This document shows positions 1 through 7,176 of a stretch of 64,000 nt of DNA, piece by piece. The notes beneath the pieces were generated by a model. The model had not been told where the DNA came from. It was given only the letters and a program-made list of their open reading frames with translations, and made no database searches. A program made the position numbers and the translations under genes. Numbering within the stretch: position 1 is the first letter of the stretch; each line of letters opens with the position of its first letter. Source of the DNA: Natronobacterium gregoryi SP2 (lineage in GTDB: Archaea; Halobacteriota; Halobacteria; Halobacteriales; Natrialbaceae); NCBI RefSeq assembly GCF_000230715.2, contig NC_019792.1, positions 186,001 to 250,000 of the forward strand, written 5' to 3'.

Positions 1-104
1 CGTGATCTACCGGGAGTAACTACCAGCGCTCCGTATGAGTAGTTGGTTACGAATCGGCGGTCGAGACCGACTCGCAACAGTTTTGTCCCGGGCGGTCGGG
101 TCGG

Positions 105-1262
105 TTACAGTGATTTCCAGGACTTTCTCGCTTCGTTCCAGGAGGTGACGTTTGCGATCCAGATGGCACCAGTTAGCTTCTTTAGTTGCTTGGCCGGGAA
201 TCCGTCGAAGGTGTCGACGACTGGCAAGACGTCCACGCCGGTGGCGACGGCGTCGTGGCCGACGGAGATAGCGGTTCCTTTGTCGTTGTGTTCCCAGGTT
301 TTGAGCGGGCGATTCTCCATTTCCCGAACGACGTTGTCGCCGACGACCTTCGCAGCCTGCCAGGCAGCCTGTGAAGTCGGTGGTGCAGGCTGGTCACCCT
401 GGTCGATAAGCGCCGCGTCACCGAGAGCGAACACGCGCTCGTCGGAGGTCTGAAAGTTCGCTTCCGTGGTGACGCGGTTGTGTTCGTTCTCGAGTTCCGC
501 GTCCGCGAGTGCATCACGACCAGTGATCCCGCCAGTCCAGACGAGAACGTCGTACTCGAGTGGCTTGCCTTCGTCGAACGTGATTTGCTCGGCGTCGGCC
601 TCCGTGATGGGGTCGCCCGTGTGGATTTGGATGCCAGCCTCCTCGAGCAACTCACGCAGGTACTGTCGGGCTTTCTCGTTGCCAGATGGGAAGATTTCGT
701 CGAGAGCTTCGACGAGGTGGACATCGATCGGAGCGCGGTGGTTGTCTCGGAATTCGGCAACTTCGCCAGCGACCTGGATTCCAGAGAGGCCGGCACCGCC
801 GACGACGACCTGTGCAGGGTCGCTACGTGTTGCGTCTTTGCTAGCCTCGGTGACCGTCTCGTGAATCTCAAGAGCGTCGTTCAGGCTCTTGAGCGTCAGG
901 GCGTGTTCTTCGAGGCCGGGAATGCCGTAGAATGCGGTCTGGGTACCGAGGGCGACGACGACGTAATCGTATTCGACGTCGTCTGCGTCGTCGAGTTCGA
1001 CGACTCGTTCGTCGACGTCGAGTCCAGTGACCGTGGCCTGAATGAACTGGGTCGACGGATCTGCGATCTGGTCGACCGGGAACACGATGTCGGATTGGAC
1101 GTTGGGATCACGGACTACACGGTGGACCTCGTGTAAGAGGAGGTGATAGTCCACGTCGGCGATCCACGTCAGTTGGGCATCACTATCGAGTTTGGACTGC
1201 AACTCGACGACAGCACCCGCACCAGCGTACCCCGCTCCGAGCACGACGACGTTGTCGGTCAT
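105..1262 (-). CDS. NDH-2-like NAD(P)/FAD-dependent oxidoreductase
   Basis: This is a 385-residue single-chain flavoprotein disulfide-reductase-type enzyme of the type II NADH dehydrogenase group. It probably passes electrons from NAD(P)H to quinone at the inner face of the membrane. An FAD-binding Rossmann motif (VVLGAGYAGAG) lies at residues 6-16 and a second, NAD(P)-binding one (VVVGGAGLSG) at about 152-161. A C-terminal FAD contact (VFALGDAAL) is followed by the usual PPTSQAAWQAA segment. Length fits the family. The ATG is preceded by a TATA-like element (TTTGTATTG on the minus strand, 1284-1292) placed for a leaderless transcript. The exact acceptor (quinone, or sulfide as in SQR relatives) cannot be read from the sequence. 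It stands alone and is divergent from the DtxR gene. Confidence 0.85.
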   Translation of the reverse strand: MTDNVVVLGAGYAGAGAVVELQSKLDSDAQLTWIADVDYHLLLHEVHRVVRDPNVQSDIVFPVDQIADPSTQFIQATVTGLDVDERVVELDDADDVEYDYVVVALGTQTAFYGIPGLEEHALTLKSLNDALEIHETVTEASKDATRSDPAQVVVGGAGLSGIQVAGEVAEFRDNHRAPIDVHLVEALDEIFPSGNEKARQYLRELLEEAGIQIHTGDPITEADAEQITFDEGKPLEYDVLVWTGGITGRDALADAELENEHNRVTTEANFQTSDERVFALGDAALIDQGDQPAPPTSQAAWQAAKVVGDNVVREMENRPLKTWEHNDKGTAISVGHDAVATGVDVLPVVDTFDGFPAKQLKKLTGAIWIANVTSWNEARKSWKSL

Positions 1263-1604
1263 ACAGTCCTTTCAGGAATACTCCAATACAAAGGTGTTGG
1301 AAACATCACAAACTGTCGAACGGTCACAATGCACAATGACGTGACGTTCTCGAGAGGTAGCCACGACTAATCGTGATTGTTCGCATTCGATTCCGTGAAA
1401 ACGGTGACGAGCCGGTCGGTCGTCTCGGATGGCGGTCGCCGCGCGTACCCGCCGATTGCCAGTCGGGCCGGTCTGTACGGCCGGTTCCACCCCGACGGCG
1501 ATCGGAACGTCTGCACGCGACGCGGCCGACGTGACAGTGACGGTATCGAGCCGGCGGCTCCTGGGTGCGATAGTTTTAGGGTTAGACGACTCTAAACCCG
1601 ACCT
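1263..1604. other. intergenic region between divergent genes
   Basis: I see no supportable gene in these 342 bases. The left end holds the minus-strand promoter of the flavoprotein. The right end holds the promoter and operator of the DtxR-type regulator. The middle is GC-rich and contains only short open frames without family resemblance. Confidence 0.6.
1579..1599. promoter_or_regulatory. putative DtxR-type operator, self-regulatory
   Basis: The segment contains GTTAGACGACTCTAAAC (1581-1597) flanked by GGG and CCC, an interrupted palindrome. It lies between the probable TATA element (about 1571-1580) and the regulator start codon at 1605. It shares the half-site (G)TTTAGA/TCTAAA(C) with the two boxes upstream of the ZIP gene. 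Autoregulation is inferred from this match and position. Confidence 0.65.
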
Positions 1605-2285
1605 ATGATGCTGAGCGACGTGATGGAAGATTATCTCAAGGCGATCTATCAGCTCCAGCGGGGGACAGAGGACCGAATCAAGACCTCCGAAATCGCCGAG
1701 GAACTGGAGGTCACGTCGCCAACCGTCACCAGCATGCTCGACAAACTCGAGGAGCGCGGCCTCGTCGACCGCGAAAAGTACCGCGGCGTTACCCTTACCG
1801 ACGAGGGAGAGACCGTCGCGCTGGAGGTCGTTCGGCATCACCGACTGCTCGAGGCGTATCTCACCGAACATCTGGATTACGACTGGTCGGAAGTTCACGC
1901 AGAGGCCGACCGCCTCGAACATCATATTAGCGAGGACTTCGAAGCTCGGGTCGCCGACGCACTCGGCGAACCGGAGGTCGATCCACACGGCTCGCCGATT
2001 CCGAGCCCCGAACTCGAGCCACCGGACCGGCCGGAGGGCGAGCCGGTCTCGGAGTTCGAAGAAGGCGAGACAGTCGTCGTCGAAGAGGTCGCTGACCGCG
2101 ATCCAGAGATCCTCTCCTATCTCGCCGATCACGGCGTCGAACCAGGCGTCGAACTCGAGATACTCGAGGTCGCCCCGTTCGGAATGGTGACCGCTCGTTC
2201 GAGTGGGGCTGACGACCCCGTGTCTCTTCCCGACCACGTCGCCCACCACGTCCGCGTCGCTCAGCCTGCCCAACTCGAGCAGTAA
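1605..2285 (+). CDS. DtxR/MntR-family metal-dependent transcriptional regulator
   Basis: This 226-residue repressor-type protein has the DtxR order of domains. A winged helix occupies residues 1-70 (MEDYLKAIYQL, then EIAEELEVTSPTVTSMLDKLEERGLV). The metal-binding/dimerisation helices follow at about 75-140 (VVRHHRLLEAYLTEHLDYDW, HAEADRLEHHIS), and a C-terminal SH3-like FeoA domain at about 150-222. Such proteins bind Fe2+ or Mn2+ and then DNA. The start reads ATGATG; the second ATG (1608) gives the MLSDVMEDYL beginning usual for the family and may be the real start. The next gene is a ZIP transporter carrying the same palindrome, so the pair looks like a metal-homeostasis unit. Which metal is sensed is not evident. 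Confidence 0.9.
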   Translation: MMLSDVMEDYLKAIYQLQRGTEDRIKTSEIAEELEVTSPTVTSMLDKLEERGLVDREKYRGVTLTDEGETVALEVVRHHRLLEAYLTEHLDYDWSEVHAEADRLEHHISEDFEARVADALGEPEVDPHGSPIPSPELEPPDRPEGEPVSEFEEGETVVVEEVADRDPEILSYLADHGVEPGVELEILEVAPFGMVTARSSGADDPVSLPDHVAHHVRVAQPAQLEQ

Positions 2286-2309
2286 CTGGCTCTCTCCTCT
2301 AATCTCGTT

Positions 2310-2327
2310 GTTTAGAGCGACTCTAAC
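2310..2327. promoter_or_regulatory. putative DtxR-type operator 1 of ZIP gene
   Basis: GTTTAGAGCGACTCTAAC is an interrupted palindrome in the gap between the regulator stop codon and the ZIP gene. It matches the box in front of the regulator (whose reverse complement begins GTTTAGAG) and the second box 42 bases downstream. Confidence 0.6.
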
Positions 2328-2351
2328 GGAGAGTCTAGTGAAAAGGGATAA

Positions 2352-2369
2352 GTTTAGAGGCATCTAAAC
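2352..2369. promoter_or_regulatory. putative DtxR-type operator 2 of ZIP gene
   Basis: GTTTAGAGGCATCTAAAC has perfect 7-base half-sites (GTTTAGA and TCTAAAC) around four bases. It overlaps the probable TATA region (ATAAGTTTAG, about 2348-2357), about 25 bases before the leader ATG at 2377. A bound repressor there would block the pre-initiation complex. Confidence 0.7.
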
Positions 2370-2376
2370 ACGAGTA

Positions 2377-2424
2377 ATGGGTAAGCTATCTACTCCGTTC
2401 GGAGGTGTCGACTTCGATGGGTGA
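2377..2424 (+). CDS. leader micro-ORF upstream of ZIP gene
   Basis: This is a 15-codon frame (MGKLSTPFGGVDFDG) whose ATG lies where a leaderless transcript from the operator-bearing promoter would begin. It contains the GGAGG at 2401-2405 that can serve the ZIP start codon, and its stop codon overlaps the ZIP frame. Translation is inferred. Its placement is repeated in front of two other genes in the window. Confidence 0.4.
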   Translation: MGKLSTPFGGVDFDG

Positions 2425-3349
2425 TCGGGCGATATACGATCTGCCGCGGTGGATGCTCGCGGTCGGTCCCGTGGTCGTCCTGACGGCAGTGTTCGGTCTC
2501 CTGTATTTCACCTCACCGTTCGGTGATCTCTCCGGCGTCGACGAGGCGAGCACGCTCGAGATAATCTGGATGCTGACCGTAATCGGTTCGATCGCAGGGA
2601 TCATCCCCGTCGTGATCGGGATGCTTTGGTTCCCGTTCATTCGCGAGCTCGAACCGCGGTATCTCCACGCGTTCATGGCACTCGCGGCCGGTGTGCTCGC
2701 GTTCATTGCTCTCGAGATGACCGAAGACGTCTTCGAACACGCCGGTGCAGCCGAGAGTACGTCGCTTGCGCTCGCGCTCGGTGCTGGCGGTGTCACAGCC
2801 ACGTTCGCAGTCATGTACCTCGCGAGCCGGTGGCGTCAGCGCAAGATGGCCGACGTCGAGAAGAGTGGTCTGGAGATCGCCTATCTCGTCGCGCTCGCGC
2901 TTGGGCTGCACAGCATCGGCGAAGGACTCGGCATTGGTGTCGCCTACGTCCAGGGTGACGCTTCGCTGGTCATGTTGTTGGTCCTTGCTTTCGTGATGCA
3001 CAACGTGATGGAAGGACCGACGGTCGTCGCCGCGGTGGCCCGGGACCGGGAGACGCCGCCGCTGCGACACTTCGCGGCGATGGGCATCATCGCCGGCGGT
3101 CCCGTCATCCTCGGCGGCTGGATCGGCAGTTTCGCCCAGTCGGACGTACTCGCTGCCCTGTTTTTCGGCATCGCGATCGGTGCCATCCTGCAGGTGCTGA
3201 TCGAGGTCGCAGACCTCATCCGATTCGACGCCGAAGCCGTCGCTACCCCGACGAACACGTTCACGTTCTTCGTCGGCTTCGTCCTGATGTTCCTCCTCGA
3301 GGACGTCCTCACCGAGGTCCTACTCGAAGGCTGGCTCGTCCCGGCTTGA
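2417..3349 (+). CDS. ZIP family divalent metal transporter
   Basis: This integral membrane protein of 310 residues belongs to the ZIP (Zrt/Irt-like) family and moves Zn2+, Fe2+ or Mn2+ into the cytoplasm. It has about eight hydrophobic segments. The two metal-site helices are clear: HSIGEG at about residues 165-170 and HNVMEG at about 195-200, the paired motifs of transmembrane helices 4 and 5. I chose ATG 2417 because GGAGG at 2401-2405 is well spaced for it; an in-frame GTG at 2405 overlaps that sequence. Two palindromes shared with the upstream DtxR-type regulator indicate metal-dependent repression. The stop codon TGA runs straight into a copy of the dispersed palindromic repeat (TGATACGG). 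Confidence 0.88.
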   Translation: MGDRAIYDLPRWMLAVGPVVVLTAVFGLLYFTSPFGDLSGVDEASTLEIIWMLTVIGSIAGIIPVVIGMLWFPFIRELEPRYLHAFMALAAGVLAFIALEMTEDVFEHAGAAESTSLALALGAGGVTATFAVMYLASRWRQRKMADVEKSGLEIAYLVALALGLHSIGEGLGIGVAYVQGDASLVMLLVLAFVMHNVMEGPTVVAAVARDRETPPLRHFAAMGIIAGGPVILGGWIGSFAQSDVLAALFFGIAIGAILQVLIEVADLIRFDAEAVATPTNTFTFFVGFVLMFLLEDVLTEVLLEGWLVPA

Positions 3350-3618
3350 TACGGTTTACTGTAGTCGAGTACCGCCGATCGCCAACTCCGTTCTGACGAT
3401 TGGCAGTACTAGTACTGCCCCAAGTGTGGACCGACTAGTTGAGAGTTGGCTCAAACCGATCACGATTCTCGGTCAGAAGTACAGCGCACTAGTTAGAGTA
3501 GACTTGGGACGCTACTAGTGGCGGGCCAAGCCTACACTGATGGGTCGAATCTGTCGGTGTGGCTCGATTCGACCCGTCAGTCGACGGTTGGGACGATACT
3601 AGTTACAGTAATCCGTCT
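3350..3618. repeat. palindromic intergenic repeat, interrupted copy
   Basis: The left end TACGGTTTACTGTAG (3350-3364) and the right end TTACAGTAATCCGTCT (3603-3618) are reverse complements apart from one or two bases. They match the ends of the intact copies near 35.7, 51.3 and 59.0 kb. In those copies the ends are about 82 bases apart; here they are separated by about 240 bases that include the ACTAGT array. The natural reading is a copy split by an insertion, with part of its central hairpin lost. Confidence 0.65.
3393..3603. repeat. tandem ACTAGT-bounded repeat array without transposase
   Basis: ACTAGT occurs at 3408, 3434, 3488, 3514 and 3598, with spacings of 26, 54, 26 and 84 bases, that is one partial unit, one 80-base unit and one 84-base unit. 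The unit 3514-3597 is nearly identical to the units at 53293-53460 inside the IS6-family element. Its hairpin stem is GGGTCGAATC (3542-3551) with GATTCGACCC (3566-3575). An 18-base perfect palindrome, GGCAGTACTAGTACTGCC, sits at 3402-3419. No coding capacity is evident. The 26-base pieces resemble the tail of the long unit. Confidence 0.75.
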
Positions 3619-3719
3619 GTGATCTGCGACTACTTCCCACGATTGGCGGCCCCGAACTTCTCGGGATTTTCGGGACGAACGTTGAAATTCCGGGGAAAAC
3701 GGCGCTTCTCACCCGCCGG

Positions 3720-3727
3720 GTTTAAGG
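3720..3727 (+). promoter_or_regulatory. TATA box of winged-helix gene
   Basis: GTTTAAGG lies 24-31 bases before the ATG at 3751, the spacing expected for a leaderless haloarchaeal transcript. It decides the start of the following gene against an upstream in-frame extension that runs through repeat sequence. Confidence 0.65.
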
Positions 3728-3750
3728 AATACAACTACGAACAGTTCACT

Positions 3751-4284
3751 ATGTCGTCAATCGAATTGACACCGAGTCAAAAGAAAATCCTTCGTGCACT
3801 AACTAACCTCCACAAGGACTCGGAGGATGCCATCAAGGGCGAGGACATCGCCGACCAGGTCGACCGAAACCCCGGAACGATCCGCAACCAGATGCAGAGT
3901 CTCAAAGCTCTCCAACTCGTCGAAGGTGTCCCCGGCCCCAAAGGCGGCTACAAACCAACCGCCGCAGCGTACGAAGCCCTCGAGATCCAGCAGATGGACG
4001 ACCCCGCCACCATCCCCCTCGAGCACGAGGGCGACCTCATCGACGGTGTCATCGTCGAAGAGATCGATCTCTCGAGTGTTCACCATCCCGAACTCTGTCG
4101 AGCGGAGGTCCACATGCAAGGGACCATCGACGATGTCTCCGAGGACGATGCCGTCACCGTCGGACCGACGCCGCTGTCGAAACTCGTCATCGACGGTCGG
4201 GTCGACGGAACGGACGACACGAACAACATCCTCATCCTGCGAATCGAGAGCATGACCGCACCGGCCGAAGAACCCGAACACTGA
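3751..4284 (+). CDS. haloarchaeal winged-helix regulator (Rrf2/TrmB-like)
   Basis: This 177-residue protein has an N-terminal winged helix at residues 5-70 (KKILRALTNL, IADQVDRNPGTIRNQMQSLK, wing GVPGPKGGYKPT). A C-terminal part of about 100 residues follows (DLSSVHHPELCRAEVHMQG, VTVGPTPLSKLVIDG) that I take as a small-molecule or dimerisation domain conserved in haloarchaeal relatives. A single Cys lies in the HHPELCRAE segment. The start is fixed by a TATA box at 3720-3727. It is monocistronic and convergent with gyrA. Its target is unknown, and the family assignment at the C terminus is from memory of related sequences. Confidence 0.75.
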   Translation: MSSIELTPSQKKILRALTNLHKDSEDAIKGEDIADQVDRNPGTIRNQMQSLKALQLVEGVPGPKGGYKPTAAAYEALEIQQMDDPATIPLEHEGDLIDGVIVEEIDLSSVHHPELCRAEVHMQGTIDDVSEDDAVTVGPTPLSKLVIDGRVDGTDDTNNILILRIESMTAPAEEPEH

Positions 4285-4379
4285 TCAGTCTCGATTCGAC
4301 TCGGGACGGTCGACTACTCGCGTAGATGTCACGTCTCTCTTCTCTCGAAAACTGAACGCCGTCTCGTCGCCACGAGTCG

Positions 4380-6875
4380 TCAGTTCGAGTCGTCGGCCTC
4401 GGCCTCGTCGGTTGCAATCGTGGCGGCCGGAATCTCGTCGACGCTCGCGACGGCGTCGTCGCCTTCGACTTGCATCACGATCACGCCCATCGTGTTCCGT
4501 CCGACAGTCGAGACCTCGTCGACGCGAGTGCGAACGATCTGGCCGTCCTCGCTCATCAACACGAGGTGATCGTCCTCGGAGACGGCCTTGATCGCGGTAA
4601 CTGGACCGTTCCGGCCTTCGGTCTTGATGTCGATCAGCCCCTTCCCGTACCGGGACTGAGTGCTGTACTCTTCGATCGGCGTGCGCTTGCCGTAGCCGTT
4701 CCGGGTGACGGTCAGTAGGGCCTGGCCGTCGCCGTCGTCGCCGTTCGCGGCGACGAGTCCGGCGACTGCATCGTCCGCTTGCAGTTTGATGCCGTTGACT
4801 CCGCGGGCCGTCCGGCCCATCGCGCGGACCTCGTCTTCGGCGAACCGGATCGTCATCCCGCCTTCGGTCGCGATGACCAGATCCTGGCTCCCGTCGGTGA
4901 CCTCGACATCGACGAGTTCGTCGCCCTCCTCGAGGTCGGCGGCGATGATCCCCGTCGAACGAATATTGTCGAACTCCTCGCTGGCGGTGCGCTTGACGTA
5001 GCCGTTCCGGGTGGCCATCGTCACGAACTCGTCGCCCTCGAGAGCGTCGGTGTCGACGATGGCGGTAATGTCCTCACCGTCGTCCAGATCGAGAATGTTG
5101 ACCGCGGACTTCCCGCGTGCGGTCCGACCCATCTCGGGGATTTCGTACGTTTTGAGCTGGTAGACGTTCCCCTGATTCGTGAAACAGAGGAGGTAGTCGT
5201 GGGTGTTGGCCCGGAAGACCGTGGCGACGCGGTCCTCGTCTTTGACGTCTGCGCCGATGATGCCTTTCCCGCCTCGACCCTGGGGGTCGAACGTCTCGAT
5301 CGGCATCCGCTTGACGTAGTCGTCCTCGGTCATGACGACGACGACCTCCTCTTCGGGGATGAGGTCCTCGTGGGTGACCGTCCCCTCGTCCTCGACGATC
5401 GAGGTGCGGCGTTCGTCGTCGTACTCGTCTTTGACTTTCCGGAGTTCGTCTTTGATGACCTCGAGCAGTTCCTGCTCGCTGTCGAGGATCGTGGTGAGTC
5501 GTTCGATCTCTGCTTGGACGTCTTCGTACTCGTCTTCGATCTCGGCGGCCTCCATCGAGGTGAGGCTTCCGAGTTGCATACGGACGATGTGGTCGGCCTG
5601 ATCCTGCGAGAAGCCGTAGGCCTCCTGCAGCGCTGCTTTCGCGTCGGCTCGAGTCTCGCTATCCCGAATCACCTCGACCACGTCCTCGGCGTTCTCGACG
5701 GCCTTCAAGCGCCCCTCGAGGATGTGAGCACGGTCTTCGGCCTCGGCGAGGTCGTACTCGCTGCGCCGACGAACCACCTCGCGGCGGTGGGCGACGTACT
5801 CCTCTAAGGTCTCTTTCAGCGAGAGTACCTGTGGCTGGCCGTCGACCAGCGCGAGGTTGATGACGCCGAACGTTCGCTCGAGGTGGTTCTCGAGCAGTTT
5901 GTTCTTGACTACCTCGGTGTTGGCTCCGCGGTTGAGCTCGACGACGATGCGGACGCCGTCGCGGTCGGACTCGTCACGCAGGTCCGATATGCCCTCGATT
6001 TTGCCCTCGGTGACGTCTTCGGCGATGCGTTCGACCATTCGGGCCTTGTTCGCCTGGAACGGGAGTTCGGTGATGACGATCCGCTCGCGGCCGTTCTTCC
6101 ACTCCTCGACTTCGAACTCCGCGCGGACGCGGATTCGTCCGCGCCCGGTCTTGTACGCCGAGTAAATGGCGTCACGACCGACGATGTTCGCGCCGGTCGG
6201 AAAGTCGGGACCTTTGACGTGTTCCATCAGGTCCTCGACGGTCGCCTCGGGATCGTCGATCAGTTCGATCGTCGCGTCGATCACCTCGCCCAGGTTGTGC
6301 GGCGGGATGTTCGTACTCATCCCGACCGCGATCCCCGAGGACCCATTTACCAGCAGGTTCGGGAAGGCGGCGGGGAGCACGTCCGGTTCCTGCAGTCGGT
6401 CATCGTAGTTCGAGGAGAAGTCGACCGTATCCTTGTCGATGTCCTCGAGTAATTCCTCGGAGATAGGCGACATCCGGGCTTCGGTGTATCGCTGTGCTGC
6501 GGCCGGGTCACCGTCCATCGAACCGAAGTTCCCCTGGCCGTCGACCAGCGGATAGCGCATCGAGAAGTCCTGGGCCATCCGCACGAGCGTGTCGTAGATC
6601 GCGCTGTCACCGTGGGGGTGGTAGTCACCCATCGTCTCGCCGACGATCGACGAGGACTTGCGGTGACTGGAGCCACTCGTAACCCCCATCTCGTGCATCG
6701 CGTACAGGATGCGTCGGTGGACGGGCTTTAAGCCGTCCTCGACGCGGGGGAGCGCACGACCCGCGATGACGGACATCGCGTAGTCGATGTAGCTCTGTTC
6801 CATCTCGTCCTCGATTCGGACGTTCTCTACCGCTCGAGCCTCTACGTCTGTCGGATCGGGTACCTCTGAACTCAT
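4380..6875 (-). CDS. gyrA: DNA gyrase subunit A
   Basis: This is the breakage-reunion subunit of DNA gyrase, 831 residues, acting as an A2B2 complex to introduce negative supercoils. The winged-helix/tower region carries the catalytic tyrosine at about residue 130 ([11 protein letters not shown]). The quinolone-determining region reads [11 protein letters not shown], with Ser91 and Asp95 at the classic positions, so it looks drug-sensitive. The C-terminal beta-pinwheel starts with the GyrA box QGRGGKG and shows repeated G-(K/R)-x-(A/G) blades ([30 protein letters not shown]). Bacterial-type gyrase is normal in haloarchaea. It lies 301 bases downstream of gyrB in the same direction, with an array of hairpins between them. 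Confidence 0.97.
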   Translation of the reverse strand: MSSEVPDPTDVEARAVENVRIEDEMEQSYIDYAMSVIAGRALPRVEDGLKPVHRRILYAMHEMGVTSGSSHRKSSSIVGETMGDYHPHGDSAIYDTLVRMAQDFSMRYPLVDGQGNFGSMDGDPAAAQRYTEARMSPISEELLEDIDKDTVDFSSNYDDRLQEPDVLPAAFPNLLVNGSSGIAVGMSTNIPPHNLGEVIDATIELIDDPEATVEDLMEHVKGPDFPTGANIVGRDAIYSAYKTGRGRIRVRAEFEVEEWKNGRERIVITELPFQANKARMVERIAEDVTEGKIEGISDLRDESDRDGVRIVVELNRGANTEVVKNKLLENHLERTFGVINLALVDGQPQVLSLKETLEEYVAHRREVVRRRSEYDLAEAEDRAHILEGRLKAVENAEDVVEVIRDSETRADAKAALQEAYGFSQDQADHIVRMQLGSLTSMEAAEIEDEYEDVQAEIERLTTILDSEQELLEVIKDELRKVKDEYDDERRTSIVEDEGTVTHEDLIPEEEVVVVMTEDDYVKRMPIETFDPQGRGGKGIIGADVKDEDRVATVFRANTHDYLLCFTNQGNVYQLKTYEIPEMGRTARGKSAVNILDLDDGEDITAIVDTDALEGDEFVTMATRNGYVKRTASEEFDNIRSTGIIAADLEEGDELVDVEVTDGSQDLVIATEGGMTIRFAEDEVRAMGRTARGVNGIKLQADDAVAGLVAANGDDGDGQALLTVTRNGYGKRTPIEEYSTQSRYGKGLIDIKTEGRNGPVTAIKAVSEDDHLVLMSEDGQIVRTRVDEVSTVGRNTMGVIVMQVEGDDAVASVDEIPAATIATDEAEADDSN

Positions 6876-6934
6876 ATCTTCATTGGGTTTCGTAGTCTGT
6901 GTGAATTAGCTGGCGAGCACTGCATCCGTGAGAG

Positions 6935-7160
6935 CGTCCGCTCTGCGGACGATCGAGCGGGCCGACGACCGACCCGGAGCGCGGCTTGCCGCGCGGCGGG
7001 GAGGGAGGAGTGCTTTTCATCAAAGCTAAGCGGGAGCTTCGCTCCCGCGAGGTCGTCGGGCGGCGTTCCCGCCCGACTGCTCGAGGGACTTCCATCCCTC
7101 GCTGTCCGAGAGAGCTTTGCTCTCTCGAGATTTTGCCGAGGGTGCGCCTTCGGCGCACCC
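6935..7160. repeat. array of seven perfect hairpins between gyrB and gyrA
   Basis: Seven consecutive inverted repeats fill this stretch: 6935-6951 (CGTCCGC stem), 6979-6994 (GCGCGGC), 7030-7048 (GCGGGAGC), 7055-7077 (GTCGGGCGG), 7082-7101 (CGAGGGA), 7107-7127 (CGAGAGAGC) and 7140-7160 (GGGTGCGCC). Stems are 7-9 bases and perfect; loops are 2-6 bases, often TTC or TTT. The stem sequences differ from one another, so this is not a simple duplication. No gene is supported in the gap of 6876-7176. Read as RNA from gyrB toward gyrA, the loops are GAA, AAA or similar. Confidence 0.85.
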
Positions 7161-7176
7161 GCAGCGCAAAAGTTTG

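Noticed and set aside
1272-2363. Minus-strand open frame of 363 codons
   Set aside because: Antisense to the DtxR-type gene and the promoter region; composition typical of a shadow frame.
3559-3750. N-terminal extension of the winged-helix gene
   Set aside because: It runs through the ACTAGT repeat and a TATA box; ATG 3751 fits a leaderless transcript and the family length.
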